DNA from: an uncultured Flavobacteriales bacterium
GTDB taxonomy: Bacteria > Bacteroidota > Bacteroidia > Flavobacteriales_E > Vicingaceae
Length of the DNA stretch: 33,128 nt
Direction of reading: 5' to 3'
Assembly: GCA_905479325.1 (NCBI GenBank)
Contig: CAJQLW010000027.1
Coordinates: forward strand, 1-33,128
The position numbers and the translations under genes are program-made. This document shows, piece by piece, positions 16,673 to 24,360 of the stretch (within the stretch, counting starts at the first letter, position 1; each line of letters begins with the position of its first letter). The notes beneath the pieces are model-generated. The model did no database searches. It was not told the origin of the DNA and was given only the letters and a program-made list of their open reading frames with translations.

Positions 16673-18100
16673 ATGTATACTTTAATGGTCGCCATATTTG
16701 TTCTTGGCTACGTAATGATTGCTTTCGAGCACCCACTAAAAATAGACAAGGCAGCTCCTGCTCTCTTAATTGCTGTCCTAGGATGGACAGCTTATGTTTT
16801 TGGGATGGACGAAATCTTACTCAATAGCGGCACTTTTCTAAAGTATGTCGACGCAACTTATGGATTACCCGAAGGTTATGATATTACTGCAGTAATTGCA
16901 GAGCATGGTAATCACTTCATTGTACATGAATTGGCGCATCATTTAACACATCATTCAGAAATTATATTTTTCCTTTTAGGAGCAATGACCATTGTAGAAT
17001 TAATCGATGCTCATGAAGGTTTTGCTGTTATCACTGATAAAATTAAAACTAAGAATAAAGTCAAACTACTTTGGATTGTTTGCATTTTAACTTTTTTCTT
17101 CTCAGCAGCATTAGACAATCTAACAACCTCAATAGTAATGATTTCATTACTTAGAAAGTTAGTAGCAGACAAACAGGAACGATGGTTTTTTGCAGGTTTA
17201 GTAATTATTGCTGCGAATGCAGGTGGAGCTTGGTCTCCAATTGGAGATGTTACAACTACCATGCTTTGGATTGGCACACAAATCACTGCTTTTAATGTAA
17301 TTACAGAACTTTTTGTTCCTAGCTTAATTTGCATTCTTGTGCCATTATTGTGGTTAAGCTTTACTCAAAAAGGAGAGATTGAGCGACCAGTAATTACGCA
17401 AGAAGCAGAGCACATGAGAAATAGAACTACTCATTTCGAAAGAAATTTAATTTTCTTTCTAGGATTAGGCTTATTGCTATTTGTGCCTGTTTTCAAAACA
17501 GTTACCCATCTACCTCCGTACATGGGTATGATGTTTGGACTAGGTGTACTTTGGGTAGTAACAGAAATCATTCATCGACAAAAAAATCATGAAGTAAAAT
17601 CAGAATTATCTGTAATTGGTGTTCTTCGAAAAATTGATATTGTTAGTGTTCTTTTCTTTCTAGGTATCTTAATTGCTATTTCTTCTCTTCAATCGGCAGG
17701 TCACTTAACGGCAATGGCAACCATATTGGATAACACTATTGGAGACATTTATGCGGTGAATATCGTAATTGGACTTCTTTCAGCCATTGTTGATAATGTG
17801 CCATTAGTAGCTGCTTCCATGGGAATGTATCCCATCGTTTCTCCTGAGATGCTAGCTGCGTTTAGTCCCGCAGATGCTGAATACTATCGCCACTTTATTC
17901 AAGATGGAAACTTTTGGGAATTTTTAGCCTATTGCGCTGGAACAGGAGGCTCTGCTCTTATAATTGGCTCTGCTGCAGGTGTTGCAGTAATGGGAATGGA
18001 ACGCATCGACTTTCTTTGGTACATGAAAAAAATGAGTCTATTTGCCATTTTAGGATATCTAGCAGGTGCAACCTACTACATTTTGGTAGTTGCTCACTAA
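16673..18100 (+). CDS. nhaD: Na+/H+ antiporter NhaD
   Basis: Inner-membrane antiporter of the ion-transporter superfamily, common in marine and halophilic bacteria, exporting Na+ (and Li+) in exchange for protons. The protein is almost entirely hydrophobic, with about 12 likely membrane segments. Signature motifs are SAALDNLTTSIVM (D148), GGAWSPIGDVTTTMLW at about 184-199 and, in the second repeat half, SAIVDNVPLVAASMGM and GTGGSALIIGSAAG. A His-rich loop (HHLTHHSE) lies near residue 90. At 475 aa it fits the family. It starts 23 bases after the dehydrogenase stop, so the two may share a transcript; 105 bases separate it from exbB. Confidence 0.93.
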   Translation: MYTLMVAIFVLGYVMIAFEHPLKIDKAAPALLIAVLGWTAYVFGMDEILLNSGTFLKYVDATYGLPEGYDITAVIAEHGNHFIVHELAHHLTHHSEIIFFLLGAMTIVELIDAHEGFAVITDKIKTKNKVKLLWIVCILTFFFSAALDNLTTSIVMISLLRKLVADKQERWFFAGLVIIAANAGGAWSPIGDVTTTMLWIGTQITAFNVITELFVPSLICILVPLLWLSFTQKGEIERPVITQEAEHMRNRTTHFERNLIFFLGLGLLLFVPVFKTVTHLPPYMGMMFGLGVLWVVTEIIHRQKNHEVKSELSVIGVLRKIDIVSVLFFLGILIAISSLQSAGHLTAMATILDNTIGDIYAVNIVIGLLSAIVDNVPLVAASMGMYPIVSPEMLAAFSPADAEYYRHFIQDGNFWEFLAYCAGTGGSALIIGSAAGVAVMGMERIDFLWYMKKMSLFAILGYLAGATYYILVVAH

Positions 18101-18151
18101 TGCAATAAAACTAACATCTCACTGTTAATAGTTAGCATTAATTGGTCGTTC

Positions 18152-18182
18152 ATGCACAAGCGAAAGGTATAACTTAGTGCAT
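18152..18182 (+). other. Hairpin in the nhaD-exbB gap
   Basis: ATGCACAAG (18152-18160) pairs with CTTAGTGCAT (18173-18182), leaving one bulged A and a 12-nt loop, 24 bases before the exbB ATG. There is no T-run after it, so it is not a clear terminator. It could be a leader structure of the exbB operon; function unknown. Confidence 0.35.
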
Positions 18183-18205
18183 ATTCTAAAATCAATAAAT
18201 AGCTG

Positions 18206-18919
18206 ATGAATTCAATTGTATTAGGTCAAATAAACGTATCAGAACCAGTAGTAGATAGTCTAGGTGCAGAGGTTCCTGTAGAGAAAACGCTTTCAATTCT
18301 TGAATTAATAACCTCAGGCGGAGTTGGAGGAACCATAATTATGCTCTCGCTTTTTGTACTTTCAATAATTGCAGTTTATATTTTTGTTGAGCGTTACATT
18401 ACGATAAAAAATGCTGCTCAGGAAGATGAAAACTTTATGAATCAAATCAAAGATTTTATTCACGACGGGAAATTAGAAGCAGCTAGATCACTTTGCAAGA
18501 GTACCCCTACTCCTATTTCTAGAATGATTGAAAAGGGAGTAAATAGAATTGGGAAACCTTTAGCAGATATTGCTGCAGCAATAGAAAATACAGGGAAACT
18601 TGAACTTTTCAAATTAGAAAAAAGCTTAGCCACTTTGGCTACTATTTCAGGTGCTGCTCCAATGATCGGGTTTTTAGGAACAGTAATTGGAATGATTCTA
18701 GCCTTTCACCAAATGGCAGCTGCAGGTGGAAATATTGATGTAGCAATGCTTTCTGAAGGAATTTATACCGCAATGGTTACAACAGTAGCCGGTTTAGTTG
18801 TAGGAATTATTGCCTACATCGGTTACAACCTTTTGGTTGCAAAAGTTGAAAAAGTAGTTTTTAAAATGGAAGCGAGAACTACTGAGTTTTTAGACATCTT
18901 AAACGAACCTGCGAAATAA
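18206..18919 (+). CDS. exbB: MotA/TolQ/ExbB proton channel protein
   Basis: Inner-membrane proton-channel subunit that, with ExbD, drives TonB-dependent outer-membrane transport. Three membrane segments are visible at about 41-62, 145-168 and 186-210. The second carries the GAAPMIGFLGTVIGMILAF signature and the third the TTVAGLVVGI stretch that lines the channel. At 237 aa it is normal. Its stop codon overlaps the exbD start (TAATG), so translation is coupled. TolQ is the alternative, but the TonB-like gene next door favours ExbB. Confidence 0.92.
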   Translation: MNSIVLGQINVSEPVVDSLGAEVPVEKTLSILELITSGGVGGTIIMLSLFVLSIIAVYIFVERYITIKNAAQEDENFMNQIKDFIHDGKLEAARSLCKSTPTPISRMIEKGVNRIGKPLADIAAAIENTGKLELFKLEKSLATLATISGAAPMIGFLGTVIGMILAFHQMAAAGGNIDVAMLSEGIYTAMVTTVAGLVVGIIAYIGYNLLVAKVEKVVFKMEARTTEFLDILNEPAK

Positions 18920-19311
18920 TGGGATTACGATCTAGAAATAAAGTCAGTCCTAATTTCAACATGTCGTCGATGACCGACATTGTGTTTTTGTTGCTCATAT
19001 TTTTTATGTTAACATCTACTTTAGTAAGTCCAAATGCACTGAACTTGCTTTTACCCAGTAGCTCCTCAAAAACACAGACAAAACAAACGGTTTCTGTATC
19101 AATTACTAAAGACCTTGAATTTTACATCAATCAAGATAAGGTAGAATTTGAATTATTAGAGCCATTGTTATTGCAAGAAATGGGCGGAGACCCGAATAAC
19201 TCAATCATATTGCATGTTGATAAAACTGTCCCAATTAATGAAGCTGTAAAGGTGATGAACATTGCAAATGAAAATAAATTTAAACTGGTATTAGCGACAA
19301 AATCCAAATGA
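18919..19311 (+). CDS. exbD: Biopolymer transporter ExbD
   Basis: Single-span inner-membrane partner of ExbB. The membrane helix (about 20-37) starts with the conserved proton-path aspartate in SSMTDIVFLLLIFFM (D20). The periplasmic domain ends with a DKTVPINEAVKVMNIA segment typical of ExbD/TolR. At 130 aa it is full length. Its start overlaps the exbB stop by one base, and its own stop overlaps the tonB-like start by four bases (ATGA). Confidence 0.92.
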   Translation: MGLRSRNKVSPNFNMSSMTDIVFLLLIFFMLTSTLVSPNALNLLLPSSSSKTQTKQTVSVSITKDLEFYINQDKVEFELLEPLLLQEMGGDPNNSIILHVDKTVPINEAVKVMNIANENKFKLVLATKSK

Positions 19312-20087
19312 GTCAAGAAGAGTCTGAAAATAAAAACAAGCGAAAAGGCTTAATTACAACCATTACTGTTCACGCGGTATTGATTGTACTTTTTGCGTTT
19401 TATGGAATGACGTATTTAGACCCTCCACCAGAACCGGGTGGCATTCCAATAAATTTTGGGACATCGGACGATGGAATGATGTCAGAAATTCCGGAACCAC
19501 CAAGCGAATCTATGCCTGAACCTGTTGAGCCCGAAACGGCAGAACAAGTAGACGATGAAATTATAACTCAAGATACCGAAGACGCACCTGCAATTGAGGA
19601 AAAAAAGGAAGAAAAGAAAGTAGAGGAAAAAAAAGTAGTTGAAGAGAAAAAACCAGAACCAAAACCGAATAGAGCGCTGAACATGGCTGACCGCATGAAA
19701 AGCGACAATACAACTAATGGCGGCGGAGACGGTGTAACAGGAAAGCCAGGAGACCAGGGAAAAGTAAACGGAGACCCAAACAGCAAAAACTATAGTGGTC
19801 TTGGTGGCTCTGGAGGTGGACCATCCTTTTCTCTAGCAGGAAGAAGTATGAAATCAAGCCCTCCTATTAAAGATAATTCACAAGAAGAAGGGACTGTTGT
19901 AGTTGAAATTATAGTGGACAAATACGGCAAAGTAGTTCGTGCCAATGCTGGAGCGAGAGGCTCTAATACCACGAGCCCTCTTCTTTACAAGAAGGCTACG
20001 GAAGCAGCTTTAAATACCAAGTTCAGCGCCAACCCAGATGCTGACCAACAAAAAGGAACGATGACGTTCATTTTTATATTGAACTAA
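19308..20087 (+). CDS. TonB-like energy transducer
   Basis: Links the ExbBD motor to outer-membrane receptors. A short cytoplasmic N-terminus is followed by one membrane helix (about 14-34), a long Pro/Glu/Lys-rich periplasmic spacer (about 37-120, with runs of EEKK and PEPKP), a Gly/Ser/Asn-rich stretch (about 130-180) and a C-terminal TonB-like domain from about residue 194 with VEIIVDKYGKV and the closing MTFIFIL strand. At 259 aa it fits. It lacks the YP motif of classical TonB, as do many Bacteroidota homologues; the TolA-like alternative is not excluded. It is in a four-gene overlapping operon with exbB, exbD and folC. Confidence 0.85.
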   Translation: MSQEESENKNKRKGLITTITVHAVLIVLFAFYGMTYLDPPPEPGGIPINFGTSDDGMMSEIPEPPSESMPEPVEPETAEQVDDEIITQDTEDAPAIEEKKEEKKVEEKKVVEEKKPEPKPNRALNMADRMKSDNTTNGGGDGVTGKPGDQGKVNGDPNSKNYSGLGGSGGGPSFSLAGRSMKSSPPIKDNSQEEGTVVVEIIVDKYGKVVRANAGARGSNTTSPLLYKKATEAALNTKFSANPDADQQKGTMTFIFILN

Positions 20088-21304
20088 TGACATACGAAGA
20101 AACCCTGGAATACCTTTTCAGGCAACTGCCCATGTACCAGCGGCAAGGAAAATCAGCTTATAAAAAAGACTTAACAAATACACTAGCTCTTTGCGAGGTT
20201 TTGAAAAACCCTCATGATAAGTTCAAAAGCATACACATTGCAGGCACAAACGGCAAGGGCTCTTCCGCGCACATGCTAGCCTCTATTTTTCAGGAAGCCG
20301 GTTACAAAACAGGCTTGTACACTTCTCCTCATTTAAAAGACTTTAGAGAAAGAATTCGAATTAACGGAGAAGTGATTTCAAAAACGTCTGTTGTTGACTT
20401 TGTAAAAAAATATGATGAAAAGTTTAAATCAATTAGTCCCTCCTTTTTTGAATGGACAGTAGCATTGGCTTTTGATTCATTTGCCGAAGAAAAGGTAGAC
20501 ATTGCCATAATTGAAACAGGCTTGGGCGGAAGATTAGATTCGACCAACATCATTAATCCTGAGATCTGCTTGATCACAAACATTGGTTTCGACCACATGG
20601 ATATGCTTGGCGATACCTTAACCGCTATAGCAGGAGAAAAGGCGGGCATCATTAAAAAAAGCGTTCCAGTAGTTGTATCAAATCATTCTGGAGAGAGAGA
20701 GGTTTTTAAGCGTAAAGCAGAGGAAATGCAAGCTCCTATCGTTTTTGCCAATGAAATAGAATACATTCCCAAACTCGCCAGTGACCTCGACGGAAATTAC
20801 CAGCGTGAGAACATTAAAGGAGTATACTTGACATGCCAACTGGCCATTCAGCAAGGTTGGAAAGTTTCTGATGAGCAGCTTAAAAAAGGCCTGCTTAACG
20901 TAAAGAAAAACACAAACCTAAGAGGACGTTGGGACGTTTTAAAAGAACGACCGCTAATCATTGCTGATACAGCGCACAATAAAGAAGGCTTAAGCATTGC
21001 TCTAGAACAATTATTGCAATTGAGCCATGAAACATTACGTTTTGTAATTGGCTTTGTAAAGGACAAGGATATTGAAACTGTGTTGCAATTATTCCCAAAA
21101 AATGCCACATATTATTTTTGTCAAGCAAATGTACCAAGAGCATTAGCTGTTGAGGATTTAAAACAAATAGCAGAACGAATTGGCTACAAAGGAAGCTATT
21201 ACAAAACGGTAAATGCGGCATTTAACGAGGCGAAGAAAAACCAACAAAATGCTGATATCATATATGTTGGAGGAAGCAACTTTGTGGTAGCAGAAATATT
21301 ATAA
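20087..21304 (+). CDS. folC: Bifunctional folylpolyglutamate synthase / dihydrofolate synthase
   Basis: Mur-ligase-like enzyme that makes dihydrofolate from dihydropteroate and adds glutamates to folates. The ATP-binding loop IAGTNGKGSS lies at 51-60, followed by YTSPHLKDFRERIRING, the FolC signature. ETGLGGRLDSTN and the GFDHMDMLGDT segment complete the ligase core, and DTAHNKEG starts the C-terminal domain. At 405 aa it is normal for Bacteroidota. Its ATG overlaps the tonB-like stop (TAATG), so its expression is tied to the Ton operon, which has no obvious functional logic but is a recurrent gene order in the phylum. Confidence 0.94.
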   Translation: MTYEETLEYLFRQLPMYQRQGKSAYKKDLTNTLALCEVLKNPHDKFKSIHIAGTNGKGSSAHMLASIFQEAGYKTGLYTSPHLKDFRERIRINGEVISKTSVVDFVKKYDEKFKSISPSFFEWTVALAFDSFAEEKVDIAIIETGLGGRLDSTNIINPEICLITNIGFDHMDMLGDTLTAIAGEKAGIIKKSVPVVVSNHSGEREVFKRKAEEMQAPIVFANEIEYIPKLASDLDGNYQRENIKGVYLTCQLAIQQGWKVSDEQLKKGLLNVKKNTNLRGRWDVLKERPLIIADTAHNKEGLSIALEQLLQLSHETLRFVIGFVKDKDIETVLQLFPKNATYYFCQANVPRALAVEDLKQIAERIGYKGSYYKTVNAAFNEAKKNQQNADIIYVGGSNFVVAEIL

Positions 21305-21345
21305 AAAAAATTACTTTTTTAGAATATCATAATGTTGAATTATCG

Positions 21346-21353
21346 TATATTTG
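21346..21353 (+). promoter_or_regulatory. -7 element of the tRNA-Val(UAC) gene
   Basis: TATATTTG, an exact TAnnTTTG match, 15 bases before the tRNA 5' end. The predicted start would be near 21360. No -33 TTG at good spacing. Confidence 0.55.
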
Positions 21354-21368
21354 CCGTCCGAATTTTTC

Positions 21369-21443
21369 GGGCGATTAGCTCAGTTGGTTCAGAGCACCTC
21401 GTTTACACCGAGGGGGTCGGGAGTTCGAATCTCTCATCGCCCA
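21369..21443 (+). tRNA. tRNA-Val (anticodon UAC)
   Basis: Full cloverleaf: acceptor stem GGGCGAT with ATCGCCC, D-arm GCTC/GAGC, anticodon stem CCTCG/CGAGG around loop TTTACAC (anticodon TAC in DNA), T-arm GGGAG-TTCGAAT-CTCTC, discriminator A. 75 bases. The 3' CCA is not encoded and would be added enzymatically. Confidence 0.96.
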
Positions 21444-21446
21444 CAA

Positions 21447-21472
21447 AGCCGAAGTTTTACTTCGGCTTTTTT
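21447..21472 (+). terminator. Rho-independent terminator after tRNA-Val(UAC)
   Basis: AAGCCGAAG / CTTCGGCTT stem with a 4-5-nt TTTTA loop and a T-run to 21472, immediately downstream of the tRNA. The second tRNA gene therefore probably needs its own transcript or read-through. Confidence 0.85.
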
Positions 21473-21492
21473 GTACCTTTATATTTCATCAA

Positions 21493-21540
21493 GAGGCATT
21501 AGCTCCCCGATTTCTCGGGACAGGCAACTTCGCTAATGCC
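21493..21540 (+). repeat. Hairpin element copying the 5' end of tRNA-Val(GAC)
   Basis: GAGGCATTAGCTC at 21493-21505 is identical to the first 13 bases of the tRNA gene at 21553. The copy is part of a nested hairpin: GGCATTAGC (21495-21503) pairs with GCTAATGCC (21532-21540), and inside it CCCGA pairs with TCGGG. It may be a REP-like repeat or a decayed tRNA copy. Confidence 0.6.
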
Positions 21541-21552
21541 GAAGACATATTT

Positions 21553-21627
21553 GAGGCATTAGCTCAGTTGGTTCAGAGCACTACCTTGACAGGGTAGGGG
21601 TCACTGGTTCGAATCCAGTATGCCTCA
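21553..21627 (+). tRNA. tRNA-Val (anticodon GAC)
   Basis: Full cloverleaf: acceptor GAGGCAT with ATGCCTC, D-arm GCTC/GAGC, anticodon stem CTACC/GGTAG around loop TTGACAG (anticodon GAC), T-arm CTGG-TTCGAAT-CCAG, discriminator A, no encoded CCA. 75 bases. Both flanks carry partial copies of its own ends. Confidence 0.95.
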
Positions 21628-21640
21628 CAAGGCAAAATTT

Positions 21641-21665
21641 CAACATAAAATGTTGGACTTTTTTT
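21641..21665 (+). terminator. Probable terminator after tRNA-Val(GAC)
   Basis: CAACAT (21641-21646) pairs with ATGTTG (21650-21655) around a 3-nt loop, followed by GGAC and seven T residues. The stem is short and AT-rich, and it overlaps the left arm of the larger inverted repeat. Confidence 0.55.
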
Positions 21666-21716
21666 GTTTTACTAAACAGAGTTTACTCTAGTGAAAGTAA
21701 AATGAAAAAAGTCCAA
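21653..21716. repeat. 64-nt inverted repeat downstream of tRNA-Val(GAC)
   Basis: Two 20-base arms, 21653-21672 and 21697-21716, are reverse complements except for two central positions; they begin TTGGAC and end GTCCAA. The 24-base loop holds a second small palindrome, AGAGT-TT-ACTCT. No open reading frame is present. It may be a mobile-hairpin relic or a structured transcript end. Confidence 0.65.
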
Positions 21717-21783
21717 ATCGAATAAGGTGAGATTGAACTTTTGACTTGGGTACAAGAGGCCCTTTATTGGATCACCGAAGGTC

Positions 21784-21801
21784 ATCCAGTATACCTCACA
21801 A
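21784..21801 (+). pseudogene. Remnant of a tRNA-Val(GAC) 3' end
   Basis: These 18 bases match the tRNA 3' end and its flank (21613-21630) at 17 of 18 positions. A short GGTCA just before also echoes the tRNA, but the T-loop between is missing. It is either a decayed tRNA copy or the scar of an element that integrated at the tRNA 3' end. The rest of 21717-21783 holds nothing I recognise. Confidence 0.6.
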
Positions 21802-21834
21802 AAAAAGGCTACAACTTTCATCGTAGCCTTTTTT
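21800..21834. terminator. Bidirectional terminator between the tRNA locus and the PorE-like gene
   Basis: GGCTAC (21807-21812) pairs with GTAGCC (21823-21828) around a 10-nt loop, with a T-run on the plus strand (21829-21834) and an A-run on the other side (21800-21806) that gives T residues on the minus strand. It closes the minus-strand pseudogene, whose original stop is at 21860. Confidence 0.8.
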
Positions 21835-21955
21835 ACGCTGTAACTTCCAAAAGGTAAATTTACCTTCTAATTATTCTAAATTCAGTCCTTCTATTTTCTT
21901 GATGCTCTTCTTCTGAGCACTTCACTCCATTCGCACAATTATTGACTAACTGCTG

Positions 21956-24235
21956 CTATCCATAACCTTTTGCGGTTATTCTGCCATAAGAAATTCCTTT
22001 TTTCACCAAATATGTTTCAATCGCTTCTGCTCTTCTTCTTGAAAGTTGGAGATTATAAGCGTCATCTGCTCGCGAATCTGTGTGGGAACTAACCTCTACA
22101 GCAAGTGTATACTCTTTTAACAGAGTTGCTGCAATCTTATCTAATTCTACCGCTGCATCCTCTCTAATTTCAACTTTATCGGGATCGAAGTAAATAGAGT
22201 TAATATTCGCTGCTCCACCAAGCTCAACAACATTTTCAACCTTCACTAAATCAAAATTCTTTAAAAACTTATTTAAGTCAATTTCGCCGTATTCCGTCAT
22301 CATGGTATTAAATTCAAACGTTCTAGAAACGTAGCCTTCTTTACTTAATTCGATATTCAAGAACAGAGGTTGATTAAGTTTTAGGTTTCGAATCTTACCT
22401 TTAAAGTAACCTCTTGAATCCGTTATTCCTTCATATAAAATAGCTCCATCACTTTTATTTTTCACTTTAACTTTTGCCGAAGCCAACGCAGATTTTGTTC
22501 TATTATCTTTTGCTGTACCAAATAGTGTGAAAATCCTATCCACTTTGGAAATTGGCTTCACTTCAGTCTTCTTTTTATTCTCGTTCTCTTTTTGAGCAAT
22601 TGATGGTTTGATTCTAACAATTTTGAACTCTGTTCTTCTGTTCATTTGATGTTCCTCATCTGTACACTCAACCCCATTAGTACATCTATTCACCAATTTA
22701 CTCTCACCGTAACCAAAAGAAGTTAGACGGTCTGCAGATATGCCCTTTGAAACAATATAATCTGTCGCCGATTTCGACCTTCTGTTAGATAAAGCTAAAT
22801 TGTATTCATCATTTGCTCTCGAGTCTGTATGTGACCCTAGTTCGATGAATAAATTCGGCTCCTCCTTTAATATTTCAACCACCTTATCAAGTTCAACCGC
22901 TGCATCGGGTCGTACGGCGGACTGATCTAAATCAAAATAGATGGGATTTAAATTAGCAGCCTTACCAATTTCTACATTCACCTCAGCTTTTGTCAATCTA
23001 ATTTTCCTCAGATATTCTTCTAAGTCAATTTCTCCATATTCTGTCAAAACCTCTTCAAAGGCAAACGATTTAGATATATAGCCTTCCTTCTTTAAATATA
23101 TCTCAAAGTTTAAAGGCTCATACAACTCGTATCCTGTTACAGAATCCCTAAACGTTCCATATGGACCTGTTACTTCAACAAATTGATTATTCAGGTCATT
23201 CTTATCTCTAATAATAACCCTAACGTTCGGTAACCTTATTTGAGTGTTCTCTTCGAAAATTGTACCTATAAAAACAAAGGATTTTGGTTTTTCTTGTGGT
23301 TTCACAATCCCACTTTTTAACTCCTTGCGCATTGGAATAATTGCAGAATGAGCTAAAAATGACATATTATCTAATTCCACGTTCACCAACTGGTCTTCAT
23401 AGCCCGGATAAGTTATTTTGATTTTAAACGGTGTTTCTTTATCGTAGCTAAACTTCTCGTAATAAATTCTTTTTTCGTGAATTGAATCCTTAATCAATGC
23501 AACTTGACTAAAATCTAACTCAATTAATGGACTTTCTTGGGTTCCTATTTTTTTATAATCAAACTTTAGACTGAAGAGTGAATCTGTAAATAATGGTAAG
23601 TCCTGCAGGCGAATCACCAACATAGAATCTAACATGTTGTCTTCCTCTTGAACATTTTCGTTTTCATTTACTGAAGAAGTAGCTTCAACTACACCAATAT
23701 CACTAAGCAATTTAAGCGCTGTTGCACTCCTCTCTTCTTCCGGAATGATTTCGAATTGGTAAATGTCATCTGCCCCTTTTCCCCTATCTCTATTTGATGA
23801 AAAGAAACCTGAACGCTTATCTTCTTTCAAAAAGAAACCAAAATCATCTTGATTACTATTTACCCCATATCCTAAATTAACTACAGAAGTAGTTGGAGAA
23901 TTTAATCTGACCGTAAAAACATCTAAGCCACCCAATCCAAGGTGACCATCAGAGGCAAAGTAAAGATTACCATTTTCATGTATAAACGGATAAAGCTCAT
24001 TTCCTTCTGTGTTAATCTTTGGGCCTAAATTTACAGGCTTACTCCACTCTCCGGCAGAGTTGGTTCGCTCAACCTTATACAAATCGTTTCCTCCAAAGCC
24101 TCCTGGCATGTTGGATGAAAAATACAAGGTATTTCCATCTACTGAAATACTTGGATGAGCAGCAGACTGCCCTACTCCGGTCAGCCCGATTTCAACACCT
24201 TTACTCCATTTACCATTGATTATATCCGCTTTCAT
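21956..24235 (-). CDS. Main surviving frame of the PorE-like gene (propeller end and two CRD-OmpA modules)
   Basis: This is a fragment, not an independent gene: the ATG at 24235 is internal, since the frame continues 46 codons further upstream with good PD40 homology. Counting from that ATG: PD40 blades to about 165 (SPSVDGNTLYFSSN-type motifs, FGFFLKED, GFFSSNRD), a linker region to 318, regulatory-like beta-sandwich 1 at about 319-415, OmpA-C 1 at 428-542, sandwich 2 at 568-664 and OmpA-C 2 from 678 to the amber codon. Both OmpA domains keep the peptidoglycan-binding Asp and Arg in HTDSRA and the following RR. OmpA-C 1 has a Cys pair (NRCTNGVEC); its counterpart in OmpA-C 2 lies beyond the amber codon. 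As terminated here, OmpA-C 2 would lose its last strand. Confidence 0.7.
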   Translation of the reverse strand: MKADIINGKWSKGVEIGLTGVGQSAAHPSISVDGNTLYFSSNMPGGFGGNDLYKVERTNSAGEWSKPVNLGPKINTEGNELYPFIHENGNLYFASDGHLGLGGLDVFTVRLNSPTTSVVNLGYGVNSNQDDFGFFLKEDKRSGFFSSNRDRGKGADDIYQFEIIPEEERSATALKLLSDIGVVEATSSVNENENVQEEDNMLDSMLVIRLQDLPLFTDSLFSLKFDYKKIGTQESPLIELDFSQVALIKDSIHEKRIYYEKFSYDKETPFKIKITYPGYEDQLVNVELDNMSFLAHSAIIPMRKELKSGIVKPQEKPKSFVFIGTIFEENTQIRLPNVRVIIRDKNDLNNQFVEVTGPYGTFRDSVTGYELYEPLNFEIYLKKEGYISKSFAFEEVLTEYGEIDLEEYLRKIRLTKAEVNVEIGKAANLNPIYFDLDQSAVRPDAAVELDKVVEILKEEPNLFIELGSHTDSRANDEYNLALSNRRSKSATDYIVSKGISADRLTSFGYGESKLVNRCTNGVECTDEEHQMNRRTEFKIVRIKPSIAQKENENKKKTEVKPISKVDRIFTLFGTAKDNRTKSALASAKVKVKNKSDGAILYEGITDSRGYFKGKIRNLKLNQPLFLNIELSKEGYVSRTFEFNTMMTEYGEIDLNKFLKNFDLVKVENVVELGGAANINSIYFDPDKVEIREDAAVELDKIAATLLKEYTLAVEVSSHTDSRADDAYNLQLSRRRAEAIETYLVKKGISYGRITAKGYG

Positions 24236-24360
24236 AATCGTTGCTTTCCCTCGCTCAACGATTCCCCTTGCTAATCCTCTACCTTCAGTTTGACAGTAAG
24301 TAAAGTAAATTTCATTGGCGTCTGGAAAAAAACAAAAAGGCCCTTCTATTAAAGATGAAT

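Noticed and set aside
21369-21860. Active genomic island or insertion sequence at the tRNA locus
   Set aside because: There is no integrase, transposase or cargo gene; only short repeats and fragments remain, so at most a scar can be claimed.
21956-21958. Amber codon as evidence of a reassigned genetic code or general read-through
   Set aside because: TAG serves as a normal terminal codon for pdhC, the porP-like gene and the CPA1 antiporter in this window, each ending where the family ends. A local lesion is simpler.
24235-24237. ATG at 24235 as the true start of an independent OmpA-family gene
   Set aside because: The frame stays open upstream through a well-formed PD40 blade up to the frameshift at 24373-24376, and no signal peptide follows this ATG; it is internal to one larger gene.
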